From Lichenibacterium dinghuense (GTDB lineage: Bacteria > Pseudomonadota > Alphaproteobacteria > Rhizobiales > Beijerinckiaceae), in NCBI RefSeq assembly GCF_021730615.1, contig NZ_JAJLMN010000001.1:1426501-1490500 (forward strand): a stretch of DNA of 64,000 nt, read 5' to 3'. The notes beneath the pieces are model-generated. The model did not search any database, had not been told where the DNA came from, and saw only the letters and a program-made list of their open reading frames with translations. The translations under genes were made by a program, and so were the position numbers. Positions within the stretch are counted from its first letter, which is position 1. Each line of letters opens with the position of its first letter. Below are positions 18,852 through 27,181 of the stretch, piece by piece.

Positions 18852-19003
18852 GCCGGCGCCCACCACGGGACGAGGCGGGCCGCGGCCGGGCGAGCCTGAC
18901 CGTGCGGAGGGCCATGCGACCTCGGGCCGTGAGGAAAGCCAGGAACTCAGGCCGATCCAAACGGATCGCTCATCCGTTCGGGTCGCGCCACCCGGGAGTT
19001 CCC

Positions 19004-19294
19004 ATGAAAGCCGCCGCCCCCGCCCTCCTCGCCGCCCTGCCGATCGTCGCGCTCTGGGCGCTGCCCGCCGCGGCGGAAGGCTTCGATCAGGGGCAGGCCA
19101 AATCCAGGATCGAGGCGGCGGGCTACGCCGACGTGGCCGAGGTGCACGAGGGCAACCTCGGGGAATGGATGGCGCAGGCGACCAAGGACGGCCAGCACGT
19201 GATGGTGGTGCTCCACGAGGACGGGTCCGTGGCGCTCCGCCAGCAGGTGGACACGCCGCCGGCCCTGTCCGTCACGCCCCCCGCCAAGCCCTGA
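19004..19294 (+). CDS. Small exported PepSY-like protein
   Basis: A 96-residue secreted protein. The first 24 residues are a signal peptide (ALLAALPIVALWALPAAA, cut before EG). The mature part follows the pattern of small periplasmic PepSY-like proteins: AKSRIEAAGYADVAEVHEG, then GEWMAQATKDGQHVMVVLHE and DGSVAL. Such proteins are common in Hyphomicrobiales and have no known activity; the PepSY fold is thought to bind or inhibit peptidases. The ATG at 19004 has CGGGAG upstream. Convergent with the next gene. Confidence 0.75.
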   Translation: MKAAAPALLAALPIVALWALPAAAEGFDQGQAKSRIEAAGYADVAEVHEGNLGEWMAQATKDGQHVMVVLHEDGSVALRQQVDTPPALSVTPPAKP

Positions 19295-19299
19295 AACGC

Positions 19300-19761
19300 T
19301 CAGCCGCGGGCCAGCACGGCCGCGATCTCGGCCCGCGCCTCGGCCCGGGCGCGGTGCAGCAGCGAGGCGAGCCCGTCGAAGCCGGCCGCGCGGGCCCGAT
19401 CGACGAGGCCCGACAGTTCGTCCTCGATCGCCCGCAGGGCGGCGCGGTCGGGCGGGGTCGGCAGCGGGTCCTGCAGCGGCAGGGGCGGCATGCCGGGCTG
19501 GCCGAGCGCGCCCGAGCCGCGGAACACGGTGCGGAACAGCGACCGCGCCGCGTCGAGCGTCAGATCCACCGCGGCGGCGTCGGGCCCCTCCGCGCCGCAG
19601 TCGAGCACCTCCACGAATCGGTTGTCGTAGCCGAGCGCCGGGATCGCCCGGGCTTCCTCGAGCAGGCGGGCCGCGTCCGCTCCGGCCAGGGCCGGCATCC
19701 GAGTCAGTGTCGAATAGGCGACGAAACGCGGGGCGCCGGGGCGCCGGACGGTCTCGGTCAT
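19300..19761 (-). CDS. Hypothetical 153-residue cytoplasmic protein
   Basis: Not recognised. The product is soluble with no signal or membrane segment. Visible features are an N-terminal APRFVAYSTLTRMPALAGAD, a central ALGYDNRFVEVLDCGAEGPD and a helical C-terminus rich in Ala/Arg (ELSGLVDRARAAGFDGLASL). The ATG at 19761 is well supported by AGGAG about 5 bases upstream. It is divergent from the small exported gene at 20017. Confidence 0.65.
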   Translation of the reverse strand: MTETVRRPGAPRFVAYSTLTRMPALAGADAARLLEEARAIPALGYDNRFVEVLDCGAEGPDAAAVDLTLDAARSLFRTVFRGSGALGQPGMPPLPLQDPLPTPPDRAALRAIEDELSGLVDRARAAGFDGLASLLHRARAEARAEIAAVLARG

Positions 19762-20016
19762 GGCATCTCCTGGCCCGGCGAGGCGGCCCGGAGGCCGTGG
19801 CGGCTTGACCCCGACATCCCTACCGGCCGGACCTTGACGAAGCTTTGCGCCGCAGTTGCAGGACGGCGGGGATCGCGGCAGACCGGAGCCTTGCCGGATG
19901 GGGCGGTCCGGGCCCACATGCGCGAAACCCCGGGCCGCCGAACCCGCGACAGCGGTCGAAGCGTTTCAGCCGCGGCTCGGAACGGCGGCCCAGGGGCTCG
20001 CAAAGGACAGGTCTTC

Positions 20017-20271
20017 ATGAGGATTGCCGGATCTCTCAGCGTCGCGCTGATCGTCGGGCTCTCGTCCCCCGCTTGGGCCGGGACCGAAAATCTCACCCCG
20101 GAATTCCGGGAACAAGCCGTCCAGGCCTGCACCGGCGACGCCGTGCGGCTCTGCCCGCAGAGCCTGCTGGACGAGGAGCAGACCGCGGCCTGCATGAAGC
20201 GCTACCGCGCCCAGCTCAGCCCCGGCTGCCGCGCCGTCTACGACAAGGGGATCCGCACCCAGGCTCACTGA
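20017..20271 (+). CDS. Small exported cysteine-containing protein
   Basis: An 84-residue secreted protein of unknown role. Signal peptide: residues 1-22 (IAGSLSVALIVGLSSPAWA). The mature part has a four-cysteine pattern, VQACTGDAVRLCPQSLLDE, TAACMKRYRAQLSPGCRAVY, which probably forms two disulfides in the periplasm. Small proteins with this pattern (C-x7-C, then C-x11-C) recur in rhizobial genomes. AAAGGACAG about 6 bases upstream supports the ATG. The 3' end overlaps the lipoprotein gene on the other strand by 7 bases. Confidence 0.75.
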   Translation: MRIAGSLSVALIVGLSSPAWAGTENLTPEFREQAVQACTGDAVRLCPQSLLDEEQTAACMKRYRAQLSPGCRAVYDKGIRTQAH

Positions 20272-20471
20272 GCGGGCGCGGCCCGCGTCAGCGGCTGCGG
20301 GCAGTTGGCCGTCATGGTGCCGATGAAGGTGCCCGGCGGGCAGGTCATCCGGATCTGCGCCGCGGCGGCACGGGGCACCGCGAAGGTAACCGGCTGCGCG
20401 TCCCGCGCGCAACCGGCGAGCGCCAGGGCCGAGGCGAGCAGGAGGGCGGCGCCCCTCGCGCCGGACCTCAT
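20265..20471 (-). CDS. Small lipoprotein
   Basis: A 68-residue protein with a lipoprotein signal peptide: GAALLLASALALAGC, with Cys about residue 21 as the lipidation site. The mature part is short and includes AAQIRMTCPPGTFIGTMTAN with a Cys pair (TCPPG ... ANCPQP). Its ATG overlaps the stop of the upstream dipeptidase gene (ATGA), so the two are coupled. The function is unknown; the coupling suggests an envelope role alongside the dipeptidase. Confidence 0.65.
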   Translation of the reverse strand: MRSGARGAALLLASALALAGCARDAQPVTFAVPRAAAAQIRMTCPPGTFIGTMTANCPQPLTRAAPAQ

Positions 20472-21055
20472 TCCCCCGCCTCCGAAGCGCCGTCCATGGG
20501 TCCGCCCGGCACGTCGGCGGCCGACAGGGCCGGATAGGCTTCGCGCCCCGGCAGGTGATAGTGCCACCATTCCGGCCCGTAGTGCTCCCAGCCGCAGGCC
20601 GTCATCAGGCCGAGCAGCAAGGCCCTGTTGCGGACGGCGTCGGGGGCGAGCCCCTCCAGGCGGTCGTGCCCGGACAGGGCCGAGAAGTCGTCGAACCCCG
20701 TGCCCATCGGCAGGTCGAGCCCCGTCGCCGCGTCGACCAGCGTCAGGTCCACCGCGATGCCGCGCGGGTGCGTGCCGCCCATGCGGGGGTCGGCCACGAA
20801 GGTCTTGTCCGGCGCGGCGTCCCAGAAGAGCCGCTGCGCTTCGAGCGGGCGGAAGGCGTCGTAGACCTTCAGCGCGAGCCCGACCGCGCGGGCGCGGGCC
20901 GCCGCGCGCAGTAGGGCGTCGCGCGCCGGCGGCCGCAGCAGGGCCACGGCACGGGCGTAGACCGCGCGGCCGAGCGGGTTGTCCACGGAAGCGTAACGGA
21001 GGTCGAGCAGGATGCCGTCGGCGTCCGTGATCGGGATCAGCATGGGGCCCACCAT
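20468..21055 (-). CDS. ddpX: D-alanyl-D-alanine dipeptidase (VanX/DdpX family)
   Basis: Zinc enzyme that hydrolyses D-Ala-D-Ala. The metal-binding pattern is present: GGTHPRGIAVDLTLVD (His and Asp ligands of the S-x-H-x6-D type) and EWWHYH near the C-terminus (Glu and His). LKVYDAFRPLEAQRLFW matches the conserved YDAYRP region. No clear signal peptide is seen, so it is probably cytosolic, as in E. coli DdpX, where it recycles wall dipeptide for carbon. The start is uncertain: ATG at 21055 or 21043 (MLIPITDAD). Coupled to the downstream lipoprotein gene. Confidence 0.88.
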   Translation of the reverse strand: MVGPMLIPITDADGILLDLRYASVDNPLGRAVYARAVALLRPPARDALLRAAARARAVGLALKVYDAFRPLEAQRLFWDAAPDKTFVADPRMGGTHPRGIAVDLTLVDAATGLDLPMGTGFDDFSALSGHDRLEGLAPDAVRNRALLLGLMTACGWEHYGPEWWHYHLPGREAYPALSAADVPGGPMDGASEAGE

Positions 21056-21181
21056 GCCCGACCGCGGCCGCACCCTCAACCCCGCCGCAAATCCGGGACA
21101 GGATCGGCGGCGACCGCGCTTCGCAGGCCCGACGACGGAATTTCAGTGGGATTTTTTCCCACAGAGTGATAGGGGTTCAGC

Positions 21182-21898
21182 ATGCTGCCACCCATGCCAC
21201 GGTTCGCCCTCGCCCTCCTGGCCGCTCTGGCCCTCTCGGCACCCGTCCGGGCGGCGGAGATCAAGGCCGTGCCGTCGCCCTCGGGCGGAGCCGTGGTGGA
21301 GCTCAACGGCATCGTCGAGCCGGGCGACGACGCGAAGCTCGCGGCGGCCCTGGCCACGGCGCCGCGCCCGCACGCGATCCGCCTGTCGAGCCTCGGCGGC
21401 AACGTGCAGGCCGCGCTGGCGCTCGGCGAGGCCGTGCGGCGCGAGGGCCTCGCCACCACGGTACCGGCGCGGGGCGTTTGCGCGTCGGCCTGCGGGCTGG
21501 TGTGGCTCGCCGGCACGCCGCGCGCCATGGGCGAGGACGCCCACGTCGGGCTCCATGCCGCCTACCTCCGCCGCAACGGCGTCAGCGTCGAGACCGGGGC
21601 CGCCAACGCCCTGATCGGGGCCTATCTCGGCCGCCTCGGCTTCGACGACCGCGCGATCGTGTACCTGACCAGCGCGGCGCCCGACGAGATGACCTGGATC
21701 CTCCCGGCCGACCGCCAGCGCTACGGGATCGCCTACGAATCCTCCTCGGCGCCGACGCTGGCCTCGGCGGCCGCGCCCTCGCCGGACGATCATTTCCTGA
21801 CGAAGCCGATGGCCCTGGCGGGGGCCATCGCGTCGGCCGCGGTCGCCGCCGTCGACCGCCTGATGGGCCACGTCCCCGCGGGGGCCGGCGCGCATTGA
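21182..21898 (+). CDS. ClpP-like (crotonase-fold) periplasmic protein
   Basis: A 238-residue exported protein resembling the 'predicted periplasmic protein' group with a ClpP/crotonase fold. Signal peptide: residues 1-24 (FALALLAALALSAPVRA). The core has VVELNGIVEPGD, then IRLSSLGGNVQAALALGEAV, then VCASACGLVWLAG, where the Ser of CASAC sits where ClpP has its nucleophile, and VGLHAAY, whose His could complete a dyad. Protease activity is inferred, not shown. The next gene, a lipoprotein, starts within about 20 bases of the stop, so they are probably co-transcribed. Confidence 0.75.
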   Translation: MLPPMPRFALALLAALALSAPVRAAEIKAVPSPSGGAVVELNGIVEPGDDAKLAAALATAPRPHAIRLSSLGGNVQAALALGEAVRREGLATTVPARGVCASACGLVWLAGTPRAMGEDAHVGLHAAYLRRNGVSVETGAANALIGAYLGRLGFDDRAIVYLTSAAPDEMTWILPADRQRYGIAYESSSAPTLASAAAPSPDDHFLTKPMALAGAIASAAVAAVDRLMGHVPAGAGAH

Positions 21899-21915
21899 AG
21901 GCGGTGCGGCGATCG

Positions 21916-22392
21916 ATGGGGCGCCTCGCCGGCCGCGCGCCGCTCCTCGGCCTCGCCGCGCTGGCGTCTGGCTGCGCCCTCCAGGTGCAGGACGGGGCCG
22001 GGCGGGTGGCCGACGTCGCGCGCTACGCCACCTCCTACGACCACGTCGTGGACCCGCGCGCGAACCTGCTCGACCGCGCCCTGGCGGACTGTTCGGAGAA
22101 GACCGTGAAGGCCGAGGCGGCCTGCGTCCGGCAGGGCATCGATGCGGCGCACCCCGCCGTCGGGGCCCTGATCGCGCTGGTGCCCGGCTGCCGCGCCGGC
22201 CAGGTCTGCCACTACGAGCACACGACGCGCGACCGGCTCGGCTTCGTCCGGGCCAGCGCGACCGACTACGTCAAGCGCTGGCGGATCGACCTCGACTTCA
22301 CCCACCCGGCCGCGGACGCGGCGCGCGTCCCGGTGACCGTCGTCGACCGGGACGATTTCGACGCGCCGCCGCCCGGGAAGCCCCCCGCCTGA
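21916..22392 (+). CDS. Putative lipoprotein
   Basis: A 158-residue protein with a lipoprotein signal (PLLGLAALASGC; Cys about residue 20). The mature part has four cysteines, in ALADCSEKTVKAEAACVRQG and LVPGCRAGQVCHYEHTT, probably two disulfides. No family is recognised. Starts are ambiguous: TTG at 21895 overlaps the previous stop, GTG at 21904 and ATG at 21916 follow in frame; the ATG gives the most ordinary signal peptide. Likely in one transcript with the ClpP-like gene, and both products would be in the envelope. Confidence 0.65.
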   Translation: MGRLAGRAPLLGLAALASGCALQVQDGAGRVADVARYATSYDHVVDPRANLLDRALADCSEKTVKAEAACVRQGIDAAHPAVGALIALVPGCRAGQVCHYEHTTRDRLGFVRASATDYVKRWRIDLDFTHPAADAARVPVTVVDRDDFDAPPPGKPPA

Positions 22393-22420
22393 CCGCGCCG
22401 AGGGCAGCCCGGAGGGAGGG

Positions 22421-22786
22421 TCAGTCGTCCTGCTTGGCGTCGATGATGGCGTTCAGCACGTCGATCGCCATCCAGGGCTTGCCGATGTAGACGACCCGCG
22501 GGCCGAGTTCGGCCGGGCGCTCGGCGAAGCCGCCCGAAGTCACCACCACCGTGATGTCCGGGTGTGTTTCGGTGATGGCGCGGGCGATGCGGAGCCCGTC
22601 GGTGGCGCCCATCAGGCGCACGTCGGTGAACACGGCCTCGACGGCCGCGGGGTTCGCCTGCACGTAGGCCAGGGCGCGGTCGCCGTCCTCGAAGTCCACC
22701 ACGGTGAGGCCCGCCGCGGCGAAGGTCTCGATCGCGTATTGCCGCAACAGCGGCTCGTCCTCGATGACGACGATGGCGCGATCCAT
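22421..22786 (-). CDS. Single-domain response regulator (receiver)
   Basis: A 121-residue CheY-like receiver with no output domain. The acidic pocket is VVIEDEPLL, the phospho-acceptor Asp is in VFTDVRLMG (about residue 55), the Thr/Ser switch is VVVTSGG, and the conserved Lys is in YIGKPW. The short form suits phosphotransfer or protein-protein signalling. No histidine kinase lies next to it. The ATG at 22786 starts directly at the receiver domain. Confidence 0.85.
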   Translation of the reverse strand: MDRAIVVIEDEPLLRQYAIETFAAAGLTVVDFEDGDRALAYVQANPAAVEAVFTDVRLMGATDGLRIARAITETHPDITVVVTSGGFAERPAELGPRVVYIGKPWMAIDVLNAIIDAKQDD

Positions 22787-22872
22787 GGCGAGAACTCCCG
22801 AGCGCGGCATGCCCCGGGGGAATGCCCTGCCCTCAACGCGGGCCGCGGCCGTTTGGCCGAGAGGGCTCCGCC

Positions 22873-23079
22873 CTACTCGGCCGCGACGCCGAACTTCAAG
22901 CCGCCGGAGCCGCACCTCGACACCGTGGCGAGGACGAGCCAGGTCGTCGAACACGGGACGACCTGGGCCCGGGCGGCCGTCGGCTGGCCGCGCACGGCCG
23001 CCTCCGGCGGCGGCGCGCTCGCACACCCGCCCAGCCCGGCCAATGCCGCCAGCGCGAGCGTTCCCATCACACGACGCAT
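22873..23079 (-). CDS. Small lipoprotein
   Basis: A 68-residue protein with a lipoprotein signal (MGTLALAALAGLGGC, Cys near residue 19) and a short mature part with two Cys, VVPCSTTWLVLATVSRCGSG. The function is unknown. The start at 23079 is chosen because the frame upstream is Arg-rich and signal-like sequence begins only here. Confidence 0.55.
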   Translation of the reverse strand: MRRVMGTLALAALAGLGGCASAPPPEAAVRGQPTAARAQVVPCSTTWLVLATVSRCGSGGLKFGVAAE

Positions 23080-23207
23080 CCCGTCCCTCCTCCGACGGCG
23101 CGGTCGCCCGCGCCGTCGGACGAGTCTATCACCCCGCCCGGCCGCCCGCGATGGCGCGGCGGACACGCCGGGCGGCGAAGTGCGGCCTCAGGCGGCCCGG
23201 GAGCGGA

Positions 23208-23942
23208 TCACTTCTTGACAGGCGCGGCCGGAGCCGCCGCCGGAGCCGCGCTGGTCGCCGGCAGGCCGGTCACCTGCGCGGCCTGGGCCGGCGTGTCGCC
23301 GAACGCCACCGTGTCGGTCCGCAGCAGGTCCTGCGCGGCCTTGAGGGCGAGGTTGGCCTCGTAATACTTGCCCTGGTCGAGCAGAGTCGCCGCCGCTTCG
23401 GCGTGGACGTTGGTCTCCTTGATCGGCATCAGCACGCGGGTGAAGGCGATGTCGATGGCGCCCTGCTTCAGCGTGTCCATCGCCTTGGCGGTGTCGCCGT
23501 TCTTCAGGTGCTCGTTGGCTTCCTTGACCTTGGCGGTCTTCTCGGGGGTCAGCACCATGTCGTCGGCGATGGCCATCTGCCCGTCGATCGGGATCAGGTC
23601 CGGGTTGCCGGTGCCCTTGCCGTCGGCGGTCGGCGCGCCGTTCGGGAAGTCCTTGGGGGCCTGCGCGATCACGGTCTTGAGGTCGGCCTCGGCGTCCTTG
23701 ACCAGCGTCTTGGCGGCGTCCGTGTTGCCCTGGAAGATGGCGATGCGGGCCGCGCCGAGCTCCCGCTCGGCTTTGAAGCCGTCGTTCGAGACCATCAGAC
23801 GCTTATCGGTCATCGCCTGTTGAGATCCGGCCTTGGCCGCATCGCTCGACGTGTCGGCCGCGAAGGCCGGAGCGCCCGCCAGCGTAGAACCGATCAGGAG
23901 CGCCGAAACGAGCGCGACTGTATTGCGGCGATATTCAGACAT
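23208..23942 (-). CDS. YfdX family protein
   Basis: YfdX proteins are periplasmic and stress-linked in enterics (EvgA regulon); their activity is not settled. The 244-residue product has a signal peptide (ALVSALLIGSTLAGAPAFA) and the family's helical repeat: AARIAIFQGNTDAAKTLVKD, then DLIPIDGQMAIADDMVLTPE, KVKEANEHLKNGDTAKAMDT and IDIAFTRVLMPIKET. The tail is a low-complexity Ala/Pro run ending in VKK. It stands alone, with about 150 AT-richer bases before it. Confidence 0.85.
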   Translation of the reverse strand: MSEYRRNTVALVSALLIGSTLAGAPAFAADTSSDAAKAGSQQAMTDKRLMVSNDGFKAERELGAARIAIFQGNTDAAKTLVKDAEADLKTVIAQAPKDFPNGAPTADGKGTGNPDLIPIDGQMAIADDMVLTPEKTAKVKEANEHLKNGDTAKAMDTLKQGAIDIAFTRVLMPIKETNVHAEAAATLLDQGKYYEANLALKAAQDLLRTDTVAFGDTPAQAAQVTGLPATSAAPAAAPAAPVKK

Positions 23943-24099
23943 GACTGACTCCGTTTGGGACAGCCGGGTTCGCCCCGGCTCGCGTTGCTACAAGCGCGGC
24001 CAGGGGCGGGTGGTTTCATTAAATCATGCCGGAAGAGTTACAAATCGCTCACTCAATCTATGAGGGAGTGATGCGGCGCAGAACGCCTCCGCGCGAGCG

Positions 24100-24627
24100 T
24101 CAGCGGCCGAGGCGGGCCGCCACGTCGGCCACGATGCCCTCGGCCGCGCCGTCGGCCGGCACCGTCATCACGTCCGCCTCGTCGGGCCCTGGCCGCTCCA
24201 GCGTGTCGAACTGGCTCCGGAGCAGCCCGGGCGGCATGAAGTGGTCGGTGCGCGCCCGGAGCCGCCGCTCGATCTGCTCGTAGCCGACGTCGAGGAAGGC
24301 GAAGCGCACGCGGCGCCCCGTGTTCTCGCGCAGGCGGTCGCGATAGGACCGCTTCAGCGCCGAGCAGGCCAGCACCACGCCGCCCTGCGCCGCCGCGTGC
24401 TCGACGAGCGACGCCGCCACGCGGTCGAGCCAGGGCCAGCGGTCGGCGTCGTCGAGCGGGTGGCCCGCGTGCATCTTCTCGACGTTGCTCCGCGGGTGGA
24501 GGTCGTCCCCGTCGACGTAGGGCAGGCCGAGCCGGCCCGCGAGCTGTTCGGCGACGGTCGACTTGCCGGAGCCGCTGACCCCCATGACGACGAGGGGCAG
24601 CGGGGGCGCGGGATCGGAGTCCGTCAC
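24100..24627 (-). CDS. gntK: Gluconokinase
   Basis: Phosphorylates D-gluconate to 6-phosphogluconate. The 175-residue product is standard for the GntK family: P-loop VVMGVSGSGKSTVAEQLAGR, PYVDGDDLHPRSNVEKMHAG, LDDADRWPWLDRV and VLACSALKRSYRDRLRE. The GTG start at 24627 has GAAAGG about 8 bases upstream. It follows the UDP-glucuronate decarboxylase gene by 23 bases on the same strand, with a LacI regulator further upstream. A LacI-type regulator beside gntK is a common arrangement, so regulation by gluconate or its phosphate is likely. Confidence 0.92.
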   Translation of the reverse strand: MTDSDPAPPLPLVVMGVSGSGKSTVAEQLAGRLGLPYVDGDDLHPRSNVEKMHAGHPLDDADRWPWLDRVAASLVEHAAAQGGVVLACSALKRSYRDRLRENTGRRVRFAFLDVGYEQIERRLRARTDHFMPPGLLRSQFDTLERPGPDEADVMTVPADGAAEGIVADVAARLGR

Positions 24628-24650
24628 GGCAGAACCTTTCGAAACGGCGT

Positions 24651-25643
<993 letters not shown>

Positions 25644-25743
25644 GTCAGTCTCCCGCGGGGCCGCGACGTGTGCCGGCGGGCCAGCATCAACTTACCTCGC
25701 GGTCGCGCCGCGGCGCAAATGCGGATGACGGGTCCGGCGCGGC

Positions 25744-26793
25744 TCAGCGCCCCCCCGCGTCGGGCGGCGGCGCGCTCGTGTCCCGCACGACCAAGCGCGG
25801 CACGACCTCGACCCGCTCGGGGTGGGCCTGGCCCGCCAGCCGCGCGAGCAGGAACGCCGCCGCCCCGCGCGCCATCTCCTCCGCCGGGATCTCCATGCTG
25901 GTCAGGGCCGGCAGCATGTGGGCCGAGGATTGCAGGCTGTCGTAGCCGACCACCGACAGCTCGCCGGGCACGTCGACCCGCCGGGCCCGGCATTCGACGA
26001 GGACGCCGTAGGCCAGCACGTCGCTCGTGCACAGCAGCGCGGTCGGGCGCTCGCCCGGCCGCGCGCCGTCGAGCAGGCGCGCGACGCCCCGCCGGCCGCC
26101 CTCGATGGTGAAGGCTTCCTCCACGATCCGTTCGGGCGGCAGGACGAGGCCCCGTTCGGCCAGGGCCGCCACGGCGCCCGCGATCCGCTGCTCGACGCGG
26201 TCGTTGTTGGTCCGCGAGCCGGCCAGCATGGCGAACCTGCGGTGGCCGAGCGCGAACAGGTGGTCGACCACGCGGGCCATGGCGGCGGCATTGTCGAAGC
26301 CCACCATGGGATGGCCGGCCCCGGTCTCGAACGTGTAGGTCGTGAGGAAGGGCAGCTCCTGGGCGCGGAGCAGGTCCATCAGCTCCGGCCGGTGCGTGTG
26401 GCCGATCAGCACCAGGCCGTCGATGCCGCGCTCTACCAGGAGACGCGCCTGAAACAGCTCCCGGTCGAGGGAATAGTCGGACGTGGTGACGATCAGCGCG
26501 TAGTTCTGCCGCGCCAGCCTGTCCTGCAAGGTGCCGATGAAGTCGGCGTAGATGGGCTGCTTCAGGGTCGGCAGGATCACGCCGATGGTCTGGGACCGGC
26601 GCGAGCGCAGCGCGCGGGCGGCGCCGTTGCGGGTGTAGCCGAGCTCGCGCACGGCCGCCTCGACGCGCAGCCGCGCGTCCCGGTTCACCGTCTCGGGGGC
26701 GTTGAGCACGCGCGACACGGTGGCGGCCGAGCATCCGGCCGCCCGGGCCACGTCGCTCAGGCGGACGGGGGGACGCTTGGCCGCGTCGTTCAA
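25744..26793 (-). CDS. LacI-family transcriptional regulator (GntR-like)
   Basis: The N-terminal helix-turn-helix is VRLSDVARAAGCSAATVSRV followed by LNAPETVNRDARLRV and the hinge helix GAARALRSRRSQTIGVILP. The C-terminal half is a periplasmic-binding-type sensor, with DGLVLIGHTHRPELMDLL and ALLCTSDVLAYGVL. There is no ATG near the domain; TTG at 26793 is the likeliest start. Its place upstream of gntK suggests a gluconate-responsive repressor. It faces the inositol-type cluster across a 388-base region with a perfect palindrome, so it may control both directions. Confidence 0.88.
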   Translation of the reverse strand: MNDAAKRPPVRLSDVARAAGCSAATVSRVLNAPETVNRDARLRVEAAVRELGYTRNGAARALRSRRSQTIGVILPTLKQPIYADFIGTLQDRLARQNYALIVTTSDYSLDRELFQARLLVERGIDGLVLIGHTHRPELMDLLRAQELPFLTTYTFETGAGHPMVGFDNAAAMARVVDHLFALGHRRFAMLAGSRTNNDRVEQRIAGAVAALAERGLVLPPERIVEEAFTIEGGRRGVARLLDGARPGERPTALLCTSDVLAYGVLVECRARRVDVPGELSVVGYDSLQSSAHMLPALTSMEIPAEEMARGAAAFLLARLAGQAHPERVEVVPRLVVRDTSAPPPDAGGR

Positions 26794-27181
26794 ACCGGAA
26801 GCCCGCGGACGGACGCGGTGTCGATGGGGCGGCGCTGGCGCGGCACGGCGGCTCCAAACCCGGACGAGCCGAACTGGGGTCAAATGATGTTTTCATCATA
26901 TTCAACCCGCGGCTTGAGTCACCTCTTTCCGCTCCGAAAGCGCCATCCCCCGAACGCGTCGCCGCCGGTCGGGGGGACGAGCTGAGCGGTGGATGGGCAG
27001 CCTGCCGACTTTCCATCGCCAAAATGCCGCAATATGCCTCGCTCGGGCTTGCGCTATGTGACCGGATCGGTGCGGAGCCGACCCGGCGGGGAACCCCCTC
27101 AGGTGGGGAGCGTTGGCCCCGGACTTCGACGAATCGACGCGGGAACCCGGGCCGTCGCCCGCGTCCACGAGAGGGATTCAC
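26794..27181. other. Divergent control region between the LacI gene and the inositol-type cluster
   Basis: No real reading frame is seen. The region must contain the promoters for the leftward regulator-decarboxylase-kinase group and for the rightward eight-gene cluster. It includes one perfect palindrome (26884-26899) and a patch of lower GC around 26880-26940 and 27000-27060. A GAGGG ribosome-binding site at 27171-27175 serves the TTG start at 27182. Confidence 0.6.
26884..26899. promoter_or_regulatory. Palindrome ATGATG-TTTT-CATCAT, candidate operator
   Basis: Perfect 6-bp inverted repeat around TTTT in an AT-rich patch, about 90 bases upstream of the LacI-family gene and about 280 upstream of the inositol-phosphate synthase gene. 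It lacks the central CG step of classical LacI/GalR operators, so the binding protein is uncertain. Confidence 0.45.
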
